A DNA stretch of 64,000 nucleotides from Paracoccus albus (GCF_027913035.1 NZ_CP115775.1:1302001-1366000), one strand, 5' to 3'; counted from the first letter of the stretch, positions 1-9,355 are shown. Notes: generated from the sequence alone by a model not told the origin. Numbers and translations are program-made.

Positions 1-140
1 CGCTTGTCTTCGCCGTGATTTATTTCGGCTGGACATTCACCACTGGCGCGGTAACCGGCGAAGAATACGGTATCGGCGCAATGGTCATGGGAGTCACGCT
101 TATATTGATGCTGGTCTCGCGGCGGTTTCGTAACATCTGA
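1..140 (+). CDS. C-terminal end of a membrane protein (partial)
   Basis: An open frame enters from the left edge (codons in phase from base 3) and stops at TGA 138-140. About 45 residues are visible. They include a hydrophobic stretch at the start (LVFAVIYFGWTF), a short polar loop, and a second hydrophobic helix ending in a basic tail (SRRFRNI). This is what the last two membrane helices of an inner-membrane protein look like, with a cytoplasmic positive end. The family cannot be decided from so little. It converges on pntB and shares the terminator between them. Confidence 0.55.
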   Translation, partial: LVFAVIYFGWTFTTGAVTGEEYGIGAMVMGVTLILMLVSRRFRNI

Positions 141-167
141 TACCCCAATCCACGTCACCATCCAGCA

Positions 168-197
168 AAAAGCCCCGCCATGTCCGGCGGGGCTTTT
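168..197. terminator. Bidirectional intrinsic terminator
   Basis: Perfect 12-bp stem (AAAAGCCCCGCC / GGCGGGGCTTTT) with a 6-nt loop. T-rich tails follow on both strands, so it can end both the partial membrane-protein gene and the convergent pntAB transcript. Confidence 0.9.
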
Positions 198-217
198 CTT
201 TACAACTTATTCGAAGA

Positions 218-1708
218 TCACTCTACCAGCGGCAACAGCGCATTGATTGAATCTTTCGCGTCGCCATAGAACATCCGCGTGTTTTCCTTGTAGAACAGCG
301 GGTTCTCGATACCGGAATAGCCGGTCCCCTGCCCCCGCTTGCTGACAAAGACGTTCTTGGCCTTCCAGACCTCCAGCACCGGCATACCGGCGATGGGGCT
401 GTTGGGATCGTCCTGTGCGGCCGGGTTCACGATGTCGTTCGAGCCGATGACGATGACCACATCCGTATTCGGGAAATCATCGTTAATCTCCTCCATCTCC
501 ATGACGATATCATAAGGCACCTTGGCCTCGGCCAGCAGCACGTTCATGTGCCCCGGCAGACGTCCGGCGACCGGGTGGATCGCGAAGCGGACATTCTTGC
601 CGGCCGCCCGCAGCTTCCGGGTCAATTCACTGACCGCCTGCTGCGCTTGAGCGACCGCCATGCCATAGCCGGGAACGATGATCACCTCATCCGCTTCATT
701 CAGCGCGGTGGCCACCCCATCGGCGTCGATGGCAACCTGCTCGCCCTCGATCTCCATCGCAGGTCCGGTTTCACCGCCGAAACCGCCAAGGATCACGCTG
801 ACAAAGTTCCGGTTCATCGCCTTGCACATGATATAGGACAGGATCGCACCGGAAGAGCCGACAAGCGCACCCGTCACGATCAGCAGGTCATTCGACAGGG
901 TGAAGCCGATGGCTGCCGCCGCCCAACCGGAATAGCTGTTCAGCATGGACACGACGACCGGCATATCTGCGCCGCCAATACCCATGATCAGATGCCAGCC
1001 GATAAAGCCCGCCAGCAGCGCAATCAGGATCAGCCAGAAGGCTGCCGGTCCCATATCCCCGATGTAAAGCAGCCCGAGGATCAGCGACAGCGCCGCAGCC
1101 CCCGCATTCAGCATATGGCCACCCGGCAGCTTTTTGGGCTTGCCGTCAATCTTACCGGCCAGTTTGCCGAAGGCGACGATAGAGCCGGTGAAGGTCACGG
1201 CACCGATGAACACGCCAAGAAACACCTCGATCTGAAGCATGTTCAGCTCTGCCGGTGTCTTGTGGGTCAGAACTTCGGCAAAGCCACGAAACGGGTTGAC
1301 GGGAATGACTGCCGCGGCACGTTCGCCGGTGACGGCAATGGCGTCGGGCAGACCTGCGGCCTTGGCGCGCAGCACTCGGCCCAGTTCAAGCTGGGCGTTG
1401 AATCCGACGAACACAGCGGCCAGACCGACAAGGCTGTGCATCGCCGCAACAAGCTGCGGCATTTCGGTCATCTGCACGCGCTTGGCAACGACCCAGCCGA
1501 CCGCACCACCGATTGCAATCAGAACGACCGACAGGAACCAGTTGCCCGCCCCGGGCCCGAACAGAGTGGCGATAACAGCAAGCGCCATCCCGACGATGCC
1601 ATACCAGATCGCGCGCTTCGCGCTTTCCTGATTGGACAGCCCCCCCAGCGACAGGATGAACAGGATAGCCGCGACGACATAAGCGGCTGTGGTAAATCCG
1701 AATTCCAT
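218..1708 (-). CDS. pntB: NAD(P)(+) transhydrogenase, beta subunit
   Basis: Membrane subunit of the proton-pumping transhydrogenase, which makes NADPH from NADH using the proton gradient. The N-terminal two thirds holds many hydrophobic helices (domain II). The last ~170 residues form the NADP-binding domain III, with the fingerprint [10 protein letters not shown], the [14 protein letters not shown] segment and a [12 protein letters not shown] loop. The start is one of two adjacent ATGs (1711 or 1708). AAGGAGG at 1714-1720 leaves only 2 nt to the first and 5 nt to the second, so 1708 is preferred (496 aa). The Shine-Dalgarno overlaps the pntA stop codon, so the two genes form one operon with pntA upstream. 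Confidence 0.95.
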   Translation of the reverse strand: MEFGFTTAAYVVAAILFILSLGGLSNQESAKRAIWYGIVGMALAVIATLFGPGAGNWFLSVVLIAIGGAVGWVVAKRVQMTEMPQLVAAMHSLVGLAAVFVGFNAQLELGRVLRAKAAGLPDAIAVTGERAAAVIPVNPFRGFAEVLTHKTPAELNMLQIEVFLGVFIGAVTFTGSIVAFGKLAGKIDGKPKKLPGGHMLNAGAAALSLILGLLYIGDMGPAAFWLILIALLAGFIGWHLIMGIGGADMPVVVSMLNSYSGWAAAAIGFTLSNDLLIVTGALVGSSGAILSYIMCKAMNRNFVSVILGGFGGETGPAMEIEGEQVAIDADGVATALNEADEVIIVPGYGMAVAQAQQAVSELTRKLRAAGKNVRFAIHPVAGRLPGHMNVLLAEAKVPYDIVMEMEEINDDFPNTDVVIVIGSNDIVNPAAQDDPNSPIAGMPVLEVWKAKNVFVSKRGQGTGYSGIENPLFYKENTRMFYGDAKDSINALLPLVE

Positions 1709-1718
1709 CATCCCCTCC

Positions 1719-3293
1719 TTACGATTTCTGGAACATGGCGAGCATGCGCCGGGTGACAAGGAAGCCGCCGAAGATGTTCACCCCGGCCATCAGCACGGCA
1801 AGTGCGGCAAGGATCACAACCAGCCATGAACCAGAGCCGATCTGCATCAGCGCACCAAGAATGATGATCGACGAGATCGCATTTGTGATCGCCATCAGCG
1901 GCGTATGCAGTGAATGGGCAACATTCCAGATCACCTTGAACCCGACAAAACAGGCCAGCACGAAGACGATGAAATGCGACATGAAGCTTGCCGGGGCAAC
2001 GAGGCCAATCAGCAGCAGCACGATTGCACCGCCGCCAAGAAGCATGACCTGCTGGCGCGTTTCCGCCCTGAACGCCGCGACTTCCTGCGCCTTGCGCTCT
2101 TCCGCCGTCAGTTCTTTTTTCTTCTCTTTCGGCTTCTGCGCCGCGATGGCCGCAATCTTCGGCTTGGGCGGTGGCCATGTGATGTCATGATCGTGCACCA
2201 CGGTCGCGCCGCGGATCACGTCGTCATCCATATTCTGGACCAGCTCGCCATTCTTCTCTGGCGTCAGGTCTGTCATGAAGTGGCGGATGTTGTTGCCGTA
2301 AAGCTCTGACGACTGCGTCGCCATGCGCGACGGGAAATCCGTGTAGCCGATGATTGTCACGCCGTTTTCGGTGACATGCTTCTCATCGGGTATGGTCAGT
2401 TCGGCATTGCCGCCCTTTTCCGCCGCGAGGTCGACGATAACCGAGCCGGGCTTCATCGCCTCGATCATGTCCTTCGTCCACAAAACCGGCGCATCACGGC
2501 CTGGGATCAGCGCCGTGGTGATGACGATATCCATATCGGGCGCAAGTTCGCGGAATTTCTCCAGCTGTTTTTCGCGGAATTCCGGGCTGGACGGCGCCGC
2601 ATAGCCACCCGTCGCCGCGCCATCGGTCTGCGCTTCCTCGAAATCCAGATAAACGAATTCGGCGCCCATCGATTCGATCTGCTCGGCCACCTCGGGGCGA
2701 ACGTCGAATGCATAAACCTGCGCGCCCAGGCTGGTCGCGGTGCCAATCGCGGCAAGACCCGCAACGCCTGCGCCGACGACCAGGACCTTGGCTGGCGGCA
2801 CCTTGCCAGCCGCAGTCACCTGCCCGGTGAAGAAGCGACCGAAATTATTCGCAGCCTCGATCACCGCGCGGTAACCGGCGATATTGGCCATCGAGGACAG
2901 CGCATCCATCTTCTGCGCGCGGCTGATGCGCGGCACCATATCCATCGCAATGGCGGTAATGCCCTGTTCCTTCGCGGTTTCCAGCAATTCGGCATTCTGC
3001 GCCGGATAGAAATGCGAGATCAGCGTCTGACCTTCGCGCATTGCGTGAATTTCGCCGGTCTCAGGCGGGCGGACCTTGGCGACGACATCTACCGTGTTGA
3101 TCAGATCATTCGCCGTTGCGTCGACGGTTACGCCCGCGCCCCGGTAATCCTCATCGGTAAATCCCGCCGCAGCGCCTGCCCCGCTTTCGACGTGAACCTC
3201 ATAGCCAAGTTTTTGCAGATACCCGGCGGATGAGGGTGTGATCGCCACGCGGTTCTCCCCCGCCTGACCTTCCTTCAATGCCCCAATCTTCAT
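1719..3293 (-). CDS. pntA: NAD(P)(+) transhydrogenase, alpha subunit
   Basis: NAD(H)-binding subunit of the transhydrogenase. The N-terminal two thirds is the alanine dehydrogenase/PNT fold (domain I), with a Rossmann glycine motif [18 protein letters not shown] near residue 175. A Lys/Glu-rich linker (~residues 385-410) follows, then about four membrane helices. This is the long fused form of the alpha subunit, as in E. coli, not the split PntAA/PntAB of Rhodospirillum. ATGs lie at 3299 and 3293. AAAGGGG directly abuts the first and sits 5-6 nt from the second, so 3293 is chosen (524 aa). It is the first gene of the pntAB operon. Confidence 0.95.
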   Translation of the reverse strand: MKIGALKEGQAGENRVAITPSSAGYLQKLGYEVHVESGAGAAAGFTDEDYRGAGVTVDATANDLINTVDVVAKVRPPETGEIHAMREGQTLISHFYPAQNAELLETAKEQGITAIAMDMVPRISRAQKMDALSSMANIAGYRAVIEAANNFGRFFTGQVTAAGKVPPAKVLVVGAGVAGLAAIGTATSLGAQVYAFDVRPEVAEQIESMGAEFVYLDFEEAQTDGAATGGYAAPSSPEFREKQLEKFRELAPDMDIVITTALIPGRDAPVLWTKDMIEAMKPGSVIVDLAAEKGGNAELTIPDEKHVTENGVTIIGYTDFPSRMATQSSELYGNNIRHFMTDLTPEKNGELVQNMDDDVIRGATVVHDHDITWPPPKPKIAAIAAQKPKEKKKELTAEERKAQEVAAFRAETRQQVMLLGGGAIVLLLIGLVAPASFMSHFIVFVLACFVGFKVIWNVAHSLHTPLMAITNAISSIIILGALMQIGSGSWLVVILAALAVLMAGVNIFGGFLVTRRMLAMFQKS

Positions 3294-3424
3294 TGCCATC
3301 CCCTTTCGACGTCGGTCCGGAAGTGTCTAGCATTGCGCAATAAATATTCACAAGTCAGTGACGCTGCGCCATTTAGGGAAATATTCAGCGCGAAAGCTGC
3401 AATCTCAGGCAAGTGTTACGAAAA

Positions 3425-3453
3425 ACGCCGCCGCAAACGGGTTGCGACGGCGT
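3425..3453 (-). terminator. Intrinsic terminator after the Ala/Asp-rich protein gene
   Basis: Stem of 10 bp with one mismatch (ACGCCGCCGC / GCGACGGCGT) and a 9-nt loop. Read on the minus strand it ends in TTTTTCGT. It lies 38 nt beyond the stop of the gene at 3491-4213. Confidence 0.75.
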
Positions 3454-3490
3454 AATTTTGCGGATTGGGCGTGATGAACGCCCTTTCCAA

Positions 3491-4213
3491 TCAGTTGGAC
3501 GTTTCCGGCTCAACCGTAACAACGGGCTCTTCGGTAGCGCCATCAACGGCGTCGCCAGCTGCATCCGCGGCGTCAGCGGCTGCGTCGCCCACGGCATCGG
3601 CGGCATCGCCCGCAGCGTCCGCTGCATCAGCGGCCGCGTCGTTAGCAGTCTCGGCTGCGTCAGCGGCGGTGTCGGCGGCTGCGTCAGCCGCATCATCGGC
3701 CGTATCAACAGCAGCATCTGCGGCGTCATCGGCGGCCTCACCAGCCGAATCTACGGCATCCGCGGCGGTGTCCGCCGCATCGTCTGCGGTGTCAGCAGCA
3801 GCATCGGCAGCGCCATCAGCGGCATCCGCTGCATCGTCGGCAGCTTCGGTTGCGGTGTCCGCCGCATCGTCTGCGGTGTCAGCAGCAGCGTCCGCTGCAT
3901 CGTCAGCGGCTGCTTCTGCATCGTCTGCGGTGTCTTCCACTGCTGCTTCAGCGTCCTCAGCCGCTTCTTCAGCAGGTTCTTCGGTCGTCGCGGCAGGATC
4001 GGCGGCAGGCGCTTCTTCCGTAGCTTCAACCACCGGTTCTTCGACAACTTCATCGTCATTGCCCATGAAGCGGGTCAGGACGAAATAGGCAAGCGCCAGG
4101 GCCAGCAAGATCCCAATGATCAGCGGCAGAGGGGAAGAGCGCTTTTCTACCGGCTCGACATAGGTTTCGCGTGGTGTTGTCTTGTCGGGATCGTTTGGAT
4201 CGTAGTTGGCCAT
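3491..4213 (-). CDS. Membrane-anchored Ala/Asp/Glu-rich repeat protein
   Basis: 240 residues. A polar N-terminus (~26 aa) is followed by one membrane helix (PLPLIIGILLALALAYFVL) and then ~190 residues built almost only from Ala, Asp, Glu, Thr and Val. Units such as ADDAADAAADTADD recur about every 11 residues, which predicts a long, acidic, amphipathic helix outside the inner membrane. GAAGGAGACC precedes the ATG. The gene is divergent from pepN and has its own terminator. No catalytic domain is visible and I do not recognise a family. The repeats resemble those in the IalB-like protein at 7971-8981. Low complexity makes homology claims unsafe. Confidence 0.8.
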   Translation of the reverse strand: MANYDPNDPDKTTPRETYVEPVEKRSSPLPLIIGILLALALAYFVLTRFMGNDDEVVEEPVVEATEEAPAADPAATTEEPAEEAAEDAEAAVEDTADDAEAAADDAADAAADTADDAADTATEAADDAADAADGAADAAADTADDAADTAADAVDSAGEAADDAADAAVDTADDAADAAADTAADAAETANDAAADAADAAGDAADAVGDAAADAADAAGDAVDGATEEPVVTVEPETSN

Positions 4214-4361
4214 TTATGGTCTCCTTCAATTCACTCTTGAGGGCCTTACCCTTACAAACCATGCACTTACCTTCATGGCTTGCGAGGCAGCTATCCTGCG
4301 CTTAACTCAAGCGCAACGGACAAGTTCCCGCATCTCAAGCATTTTCTCGGAAGGTGAAAAC

Positions 4362-6929
4362 ATGAACCAGCCCGTACGCCATCAGACTCCGACGCTTCTT
4401 TCGGATTACAGGCCCTACCCTTTCACATTGCGCCAAACCCGACTGGATGTGCGGCTGGACCCCAAGGAAACAGTTGTTCTGGCTGAACTTGACCTGACGC
4501 GGCGGGACACGGGCGATCTGGTTCTGGACATTGGCGCGGGCGTCGATCTGCGCAGCATCAGCATCGACGGGCGGAAGCTTTCATCGGCGGATTATCGCCG
4601 TGAAGAGGAGGTTCTGTCCATTTCAGCGCCCGATGGCGACTTCACCTTGTCGACCGAGGTCGTCATAGACCCGTCGGCCAATACCGCTTTCGAAGGGCTC
4701 TATCTTTCGAACGGCATCTTCTGCACCCAATGCGAGGCAGAGGGGTTTCGCCACATCACCCCCTATCCCGACCGGCCCGATGTCATGGCGCCGTTCGAGG
4801 TCACGATCCGATCTGATCTGCCCGTGCTGCTTTCCAACGGCAACCCGGTCTCCTCTGCGGACGGCGTCGCTGTCTGGCACGATCCCTGGCCGAAGCCCGC
4901 CTACCTGTTCGCGCTCGTCGCCGGTGACCTGCGCGCTGTCTCGGGTGATTTCACCACGAAATCCGGGCGGCATGTCGATCTGAATGTCTGGGTGCGCCCC
5001 GGTGACGAGCCACGCGCCGACTATGCGCTCGACAGTCTGATCCGGTCGATGAAATGGGATGAGGATACTTATGGACGCGAATACGATCTGGACGTTTTCA
5101 ACATCGTCGCCGTTGATGATTTCAACATGGGGGCGATGGAAAACAAGGGTCTGAATATCTTCAATTCCAAGCTGGTCCTCGCCACGCCGGAAACCGCGAC
5201 TGACAATGATTACGAACGGATCGAAGGGGTGATCGCGCATGAATATTTCCACAACTGGACCGGCAACCGTATCACCTGCCGCGACTGGTTCCAGCTTTGC
5301 CTGAAGGAAGGGCTGACCGTTTTCCGTGACCAGCAGTTCACGGCGGATATGCGAAGTGCTGCGGTGAAGCGTATTCAGGACGTGCGCACACTGCGTGCAC
5401 GTCAGTTTCGCGAAGATCAGGGTCCGCTGGCCCATCCCGTGCGCCCGGAATCCTATGTCGAGATCAACAATTTCTACACTGCGACTGTCTATGAGAAAGG
5501 TGCCGAGGTTATCGGTATGCTCAAACGACTCGTCGGTGAGGAAGGTTATGCCAAGGCGTTGGACCTCTATTTTGATCGCCATGACGGCGATGCCGCGACG
5601 ATTGAGGACTGGCTGAAGGTTTTCGAAGATGCGACGGGCCGCGACCTGACGCAATTCAAGCGTTGGTATTCAGACGCAGGCACGCCGGAACTGACGATGG
5701 CAGAGCATTGGGATGGCGATGCGGGCCGTCTGAGACTGGAGTTCACGCAGTCCACGCCCCCCACCCCCGGTCAGGACGAAAAGCCGCCGCGTGTTATTCC
5801 GGTTGAGATTGGCCTGCTGTCGCACAACGGTGATGAGGTACTGCCTTCGACCGTGCTGGAAATGACAGAGGCGACGCAGAGCTTCAACTTCGACAACCTC
5901 TCTTCGCGCCCGGTTGTCTCTGTTCTGCGCGGCTTTTCCGCACCGGTCGTTCTGAAACGCGATATTGATTCGGCTGGGCTGGCGTTTCTGCTTGCCCATG
6001 ACACTGACCCTTTCGCCCGATGGGAGGCAGGGCGACAGCTTGCCCGGCAGACATTGCGCGCGATGATCGGCGGACAGCGGCCGGATTCGGAATATATCGA
6101 TGCGTTTGGGCGAATTCTTGCCGATGGCGATGCGGACCCGGCATTCCGCGCCCTCTGTCTGGAACTTCCAAGCGAAGAGGAAATAGCCGTCGCCATAGCC
6201 GCTGAGGGTGCAACACCGGACCCGGACGCAATCCATACCGCCCGCGAGGACCTCGCCGCCGCAATTGCCAATGCGCATGAGGGCGACCTGAAGCAGGTTT
6301 TCAACGACATGAAGCTTAGCGGCGCGTATCGCCCGGATGCGGAATCGGCTGGAAAGCGGTCGCTTCGTCTCGCCGCGTTGTCGCTGCTCAACCGGATTGA
6401 CGGTGGTGCGGGTGCCGCTGATCTCTACGCCTCGACCGACAATATGACCGAACGTGCAGCGGCGCTTTCAATGCTGGTTTCTGCCGGTGTCGCGGAAAGC
6501 CAGATTCATTCTTTCTATACCGAATTCAGACACATACGGTTGGTCATGGATATGTGGTTCATGATCCAGACGATCAGCGCAGAACCGGATCGGGCTGTCG
6601 CGGTCGCTCAGGAACTTGCAGCGCATTCTGATTTCGACTGGAAGAACCCCAACCGATTCCGCGCCCTGATCGGCGGGCTCAGCGCGAACCATGCGGGCTT
6701 CCACCGTGCCGATGGCGCGGGCTATGCGTTCCTGGCTGACTGGTTGATCCGGATGGACGGCGCCAATCCGCAGATCGCTGCACGGATGTCGACCGCGTTT
6801 GAAAGCTGGACGCGATACGACCCCACCCGACAGTCCCATGCCAAAGCCGCACTCGACCGGATACTTGAAACCCCTAACTTGTCGAAAAACCTCGGAGAAA
6901 TGATCACCCGTATCCGTAACGCTTCGTAA
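4362..6929 (+). CDS. pepN: Aminopeptidase N (M1 family zinc metallopeptidase)
   Basis: Cytosolic aminopeptidase removing N-terminal residues from peptides. The substrate-recognition motif GAMEN is at about residue 257. The zinc motif HEYFH is at about 293-297, and the third zinc ligand Glu follows in CLKEGLTVF. The length, 855 aa, is usual for bacterial PepN, including the C-terminal helical domain. The ATG at 4362 is chosen because GAAGGTG precedes it at a good distance and the protein then begins as PepN proteins do; the frame is open further upstream without a comparable site. A 148-nt divergent promoter region separates it from the Ala/Asp-rich gene. Confidence 0.95.
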   Translation: MNQPVRHQTPTLLSDYRPYPFTLRQTRLDVRLDPKETVVLAELDLTRRDTGDLVLDIGAGVDLRSISIDGRKLSSADYRREEEVLSISAPDGDFTLSTEVVIDPSANTAFEGLYLSNGIFCTQCEAEGFRHITPYPDRPDVMAPFEVTIRSDLPVLLSNGNPVSSADGVAVWHDPWPKPAYLFALVAGDLRAVSGDFTTKSGRHVDLNVWVRPGDEPRADYALDSLIRSMKWDEDTYGREYDLDVFNIVAVDDFNMGAMENKGLNIFNSKLVLATPETATDNDYERIEGVIAHEYFHNWTGNRITCRDWFQLCLKEGLTVFRDQQFTADMRSAAVKRIQDVRTLRARQFREDQGPLAHPVRPESYVEINNFYTATVYEKGAEVIGMLKRLVGEEGYAKALDLYFDRHDGDAATIEDWLKVFEDATGRDLTQFKRWYSDAGTPELTMAEHWDGDAGRLRLEFTQSTPPTPGQDEKPPRVIPVEIGLLSHNGDEVLPSTVLEMTEATQSFNFDNLSSRPVVSVLRGFSAPVVLKRDIDSAGLAFLLAHDTDPFARWEAGRQLARQTLRAMIGGQRPDSEYIDAFGRILADGDADPAFRALCLELPSEEEIAVAIAAEGATPDPDAIHTAREDLAAAIANAHEGDLKQVFNDMKLSGAYRPDAESAGKRSLRLAALSLLNRIDGGAGAADLYASTDNMTERAAALSMLVSAGVAESQIHSFYTEFRHIRLVMDMWFMIQTISAEPDRAVAVAQELAAHSDFDWKNPNRFRALIGGLSANHAGFHRADGAGYAFLADWLIRMDGANPQIAARMSTAFESWTRYDPTRQSHAKAALDRILETPNLSKNLGEMITRIRNAS

Positions 6930-6942
6930 TAGGCGGCACGAT

Positions 6943-6972
6943 GCCAACGCCCTCTTGCGGGTGGGCGTTGGC
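6943..6972 (+). other. Strong intergenic hairpin between pepN and the acyltransferase gene
   Basis: Perfect 10-bp inverted repeat (GCCAACGCCC / GGGCGTTGGC) with a 10-nt loop and no T-run. It could stabilise the pepN mRNA end or lower read-through. TTG (6955) and GTG (6961) codons in phase with the next gene fall inside it, which argues for the ATG at 6991 as the true start. Confidence 0.5.
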
Positions 6973-6990
6973 GGGGCGATAATCACGGCC

Positions 6991-7890
6991 ATGAGCAGCG
7001 AAAGCCTGACCCCCCGTGATGAGATGCAGAAGCGTCTCGACCCGCTGATCGAAGAGCGGGCACCGTGGTTATTCTCGGGGCGGATGCATCACAATGCCGC
7101 GCGGGCTTTGCTTATGCGGATGCTGGGCTATCCGACCACGCTCGATCTGGGCGCGAAGTTTCGTGACATCCCGACCGATCAGATTTTCCAGTCGATGGAA
7201 AACATGATCATCCGCGATCTGGAGGTTTCTGGGCTGGAGCATATTCCGAAGGACGGACCAGCCCTGATCGTCGCCAATCATCCGACGGGAATTGCCGATG
7301 GGATCGTGCTTTATTCGCTGATCGGGCGGGTCCGTAAGGATCTGTTCATCTACACGAACCAGGATATTCTGCGCGTCTTACCACAGCTTGAGGATATGAT
7401 CGTCCCGGTGGAGTGGCGGCAGGACAAGCGCACCCACGCCAAAACCCGTGCGACGATGGAACAGACCCGCGCCTGGCTGGCAGAGGATCGAATCGGGCTG
7501 ATCTTCCCATCGGGCCGGCTGGCCAAGCGGCGAAAGCTGACCCTGCATGAACGCCCGTGGATGGCCTCTGCCGCGATGATTGCGCGCAAAATGGACGTGC
7601 CGGTCATCCCGCTGCGGATCAGGGCGCGCAACTCTATCCTGTTCTACCTGTTCGACGCGATCCATCCGACATTACGTGATGTGACGCTGTTCCACGAGGT
7701 GCTGAACAAGGCCGGTCAGCAATATCAGATCACGATCGGCGCACCGGTCCCGGCGGGATCATTGCCAGTGAAAAGTGAAGAGGCGATCGAGATGTTGCGC
7801 CGGATCGTGCTGTCGCTGCCGGAACCCGCGGATACCCGCCCGGTTTCGACCACTCGTTTGGTCAAGCGACGTATCTTCAAACATATCTGA
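6991..7890 (+). CDS. PlsC-like acyltransferase (hemolysin-type lysophospholipid acyltransferase)
   Basis: About 299 residues. The acyltransferase block I is NHPTGIAD (His and Asp of the catalytic pair, with the five-residue spacing of the hemolysin-like subgroup). A second block is FPSGRLAKRR, in the place of the usual EGTRS-type motif. A phosphate-binding arginine region and a PVIPLRI strand follow. The family moves an acyl chain onto a glycerol- or amino-acid-based lipid at the inner membrane. The acceptor cannot be told: lysophosphatidic acid and ornithine-lipid precursors are both possible. It lies 61 nt after pepN, same strand, with a hairpin between. Confidence 0.8.
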   Translation: MSSESLTPRDEMQKRLDPLIEERAPWLFSGRMHHNAARALLMRMLGYPTTLDLGAKFRDIPTDQIFQSMENMIIRDLEVSGLEHIPKDGPALIVANHPTGIADGIVLYSLIGRVRKDLFIYTNQDILRVLPQLEDMIVPVEWRQDKRTHAKTRATMEQTRAWLAEDRIGLIFPSGRLAKRRKLTLHERPWMASAAMIARKMDVPVIPLRIRARNSILFYLFDAIHPTLRDVTLFHEVLNKAGQQYQITIGAPVPAGSLPVKSEEAIEMLRRIVLSLPEPADTRPVSTTRLVKRRIFKHI

Positions 7891-7929
7891 GCGCCCGACG
7901 CTGCTTTGACCCGGCCGGACTGCATAAAA

Positions 7930-7952
7930 AAAGGGGCCGCGAGGGCCCCTTT
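7930..7952. terminator. Bidirectional intrinsic terminator
   Basis: 9-bp perfect stem (AAAGGGGCC / GGCCCCTTT) with a 5-nt loop. TTTCTTT follows on the plus strand and a run of seven T on the minus strand. It separates the convergent acyltransferase and IalB-like genes. Confidence 0.9.
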
Positions 7953-7970
7953 CTTTGGTTATATGTGCAC

Positions 7971-8981
7971 TTACTGTGCTGGCGCTGCCTCTTCCGATGC
8001 AGGCTCGGCGGGTGCGTCGGTCGCGCCTTCTGCAGGGGTCGCGGCGGGCGTTTCTGCCGGTGCTGCTGCTTCAGCGGCCGCAGCCGCTTCGCGCATTTCC
8101 GCAACGGCTGTTTCAAGCTCTGCATAGCCTGCTGTGAAACCGGTCAGCGACATGGTCAGACCGACCACCTGATCCGCACTTGCGCCATAGGGCAGCAGGC
8201 TGACAGTCGCCGCATTGCCACGCTTCAGAGAGTTGAGTTCACCTGATGTCAGCCCCAGGCGGGCCACACATCCGACCGGGGCGCAGAAGTTGAACGGATA
8301 GACGTTCGCCGCGCCCGAATCGATCTGCAGGCGAAGCCCTTGCGTCAGGTCGGTTTCAAGCGGGGTCACAATCGTTGCCCCGGCAACGGCTTGGCCGCCA
8401 TTGCTCAGCGGGATCAGCGTGATCTCCGCGACAGAGTTGCCCTGCCCGTCAGTCATAAGCTGATACAATTCGCAGGGATCAGCGCCGTCGGCAGTCCTGA
8501 TGCAGCGCAGCGTCCAGTCGCCATGTGTTGTGCGCGGATAATAAGCACCAACCGGCGGCTCTTCGGATTCGGCCTCCGTCGCACCTTCTGCCGTAGCCTC
8601 TTCTGCGGCGGGGGCGGTTTCGGCGGGCGCCTCTTCCTCTGTCGGCGCTGCTTCTGATGCCTCTTCTTCTGCAGGTTCTGCTGAATCCGTTACGGCATCC
8701 GCCACAGCGTCGGCCGCGTTCTCTGCCGCTGCGGCGGCGTCACTGGCAGCGGCTGCCGCTGCATCGGCGGCGGCTTCTGCGTTTTCGCCGGTCGCTTCGG
8801 CTGCACCTTCGGCAGCATCAGCGGCCTGATCGGCGGCGCTTGCAGCCGCAGCGGCTGCATCGCTAGCTGCGTCTGCGGGCGCATCGGCAGGCGGCGCTTC
8901 GGTCGTGGTTTGGGCCAGAACTGGCGCAGCGCTCAGCGCGAAAATCAACGCTAGTGCGGTCGAGGTAGTCTTCGGTGACAT
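7971..8981 (-). CDS. IalB-like periplasmic protein with Ala/Glu-rich repeat region
   Basis: 336 residues from the ATG at 8981, preceded by GGAAGGAG. There is a signal peptide (ALALIFALSAAPVLAQ), then ~125 residues of Ala/Asp/Glu-rich repeats. An invasion-associated locus B domain follows (HGDWTLRCI, CELYQLM, RLQIDSGAANVYPFNFC, PVGCVARLGL), ending in another Ala/Glu/Pro tail. IalB domains are secreted beta-rich modules; four cysteines are seen, likely two disulfides. Host-related roles known in Bartonella should not be carried over. The N-terminal repeat resembles the protein at 3491-4213. The start at 9095 was rejected because it would bury the signal peptide. Confidence 0.85.
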   Translation of the reverse strand: MSPKTTSTALALIFALSAAPVLAQTTTEAPPADAPADAASDAAAAAASAADQAADAAEGAAEATGENAEAAADAAAAAASDAAAAAENAADAVADAVTDSAEPAEEEASEAAPTEEEAPAETAPAAEEATAEGATEAESEEPPVGAYYPRTTHGDWTLRCIRTADGADPCELYQLMTDGQGNSVAEITLIPLSNGGQAVAGATIVTPLETDLTQGLRLQIDSGAANVYPFNFCAPVGCVARLGLTSGELNSLKRGNAATVSLLPYGASADQVVGLTMSLTGFTAGYAELETAVAEMREAAAAAEAAAPAETPAATPAEGATDAPAEPASEEAAPAQ

Positions 8982-9116
8982 GCGTGTCTCCTTCCGTAAA
9001 CGCGGTCTCATCGTCAACGCGATTGGAAGAGCGTTAGCACCTGCGCGGAAGATTGTCAGGTCAGAACCTCTGCATTTGCCACACAGATTCGTCACAGTCC
9101 GGTTTAGGGTAAATGC

Positions 9117-9317
9117 TCACCGATTTTCCGGGATCGAACGGCAATTTCTCAGAGAACGAATTAACAAAACGTTAAAAAGGGCCACGCAGGCGTGACCCTT
9201 TCTCTCCCTGCCGGACTGGCCGGTCTTCTGATTGCCGAAACGGTAATAGGGGGTATAAGTTGCGTCAACTATTCTTTCGGATATTTTGATCAGCGTCATG
9301 TAAAATTTGAATGACAT
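9117..9317 (-). CDS. Candidate small protein behind a terminator-like hairpin
   Basis: 66 codons beginning MSFKFYMTLIKISERIVDA. GGGAGGATAACA gives a near-ideal ribosome site 7 nt before the ATG at 9317. The sequence matches no family I know. Two oddities lower confidence. A perfect minus-strand terminator ends just before the ribosome site, and a second terminator-like hairpin (9176-9201) lies inside the reading frame around codons 39-47, so a transcript ending there would lack a stop codon. It may be a leader-controlled small gene, a decayed gene, or chance. Confidence 0.3.
   Translation of the reverse strand: MSFKFYMTLIKISERIVDATYTPYYRFGNQKTGQSGRERKGHACVALFNVLLIRSLRNCRSIPENR
9161..9175. 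promoter_or_regulatory. CtrA-type box TTAA-N7-TTAA
   Basis: TTAACAAAACGTTAA matches the full consensus of the alphaproteobacterial cell-cycle regulator CtrA (TTAA, seven bases, TTAA) and is also a perfect 5-5-5 inverted repeat. It lies 180 bp upstream of the IalB-like gene start. Function is inferred from consensus only. Confidence 0.35.
9176..9201 (-). terminator. Terminator-like hairpin
   Basis: 11-bp stem with one C/A mismatch (AAAGGGCCACG / CGTGACCCTTT), 4-nt loop. On the minus strand it is followed by TTTTTAACG; on the plus strand by TTTCTCT. It sits inside the candidate small ORF at 9117-9317. Confidence 0.55.
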
Positions 9318-9329
9318 TGTTATCCTCCC

Positions 9330-9355
9330 AAAAAAGCCGCGCCCGAAGGCGCGGC
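9330..9355 (-). terminator. UUCG-loop terminator just before a ribosome site (possible attenuator)
   Basis: On the minus strand GCCGCGCC-TTCG-GGCGCGGC is followed by six T. This is a textbook terminator with a UUCG tetraloop. GGGAGGAT and an ATG follow only a few bases later. The nearest upstream gene on the minus strand is on the other side of the divergent herA-like gene, so whatever is terminated here is a short leader or small RNA of about 100 nt. Confidence 0.75.

Noticed and set aside
548..1756. 402-codon plus-strand ORF opposite pntB
   Set aside because: Antisense shadow of pntB; His/Asp/Gln/Arg-rich translation with no domain, as expected from GC-rich third positions.
3600..3930. Repetitive DNA considered as a CRISPR or minisatellite
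   Set aside because: The repeats are irregular, lack spacers and encode the Ala/Asp-rich protein in one frame.
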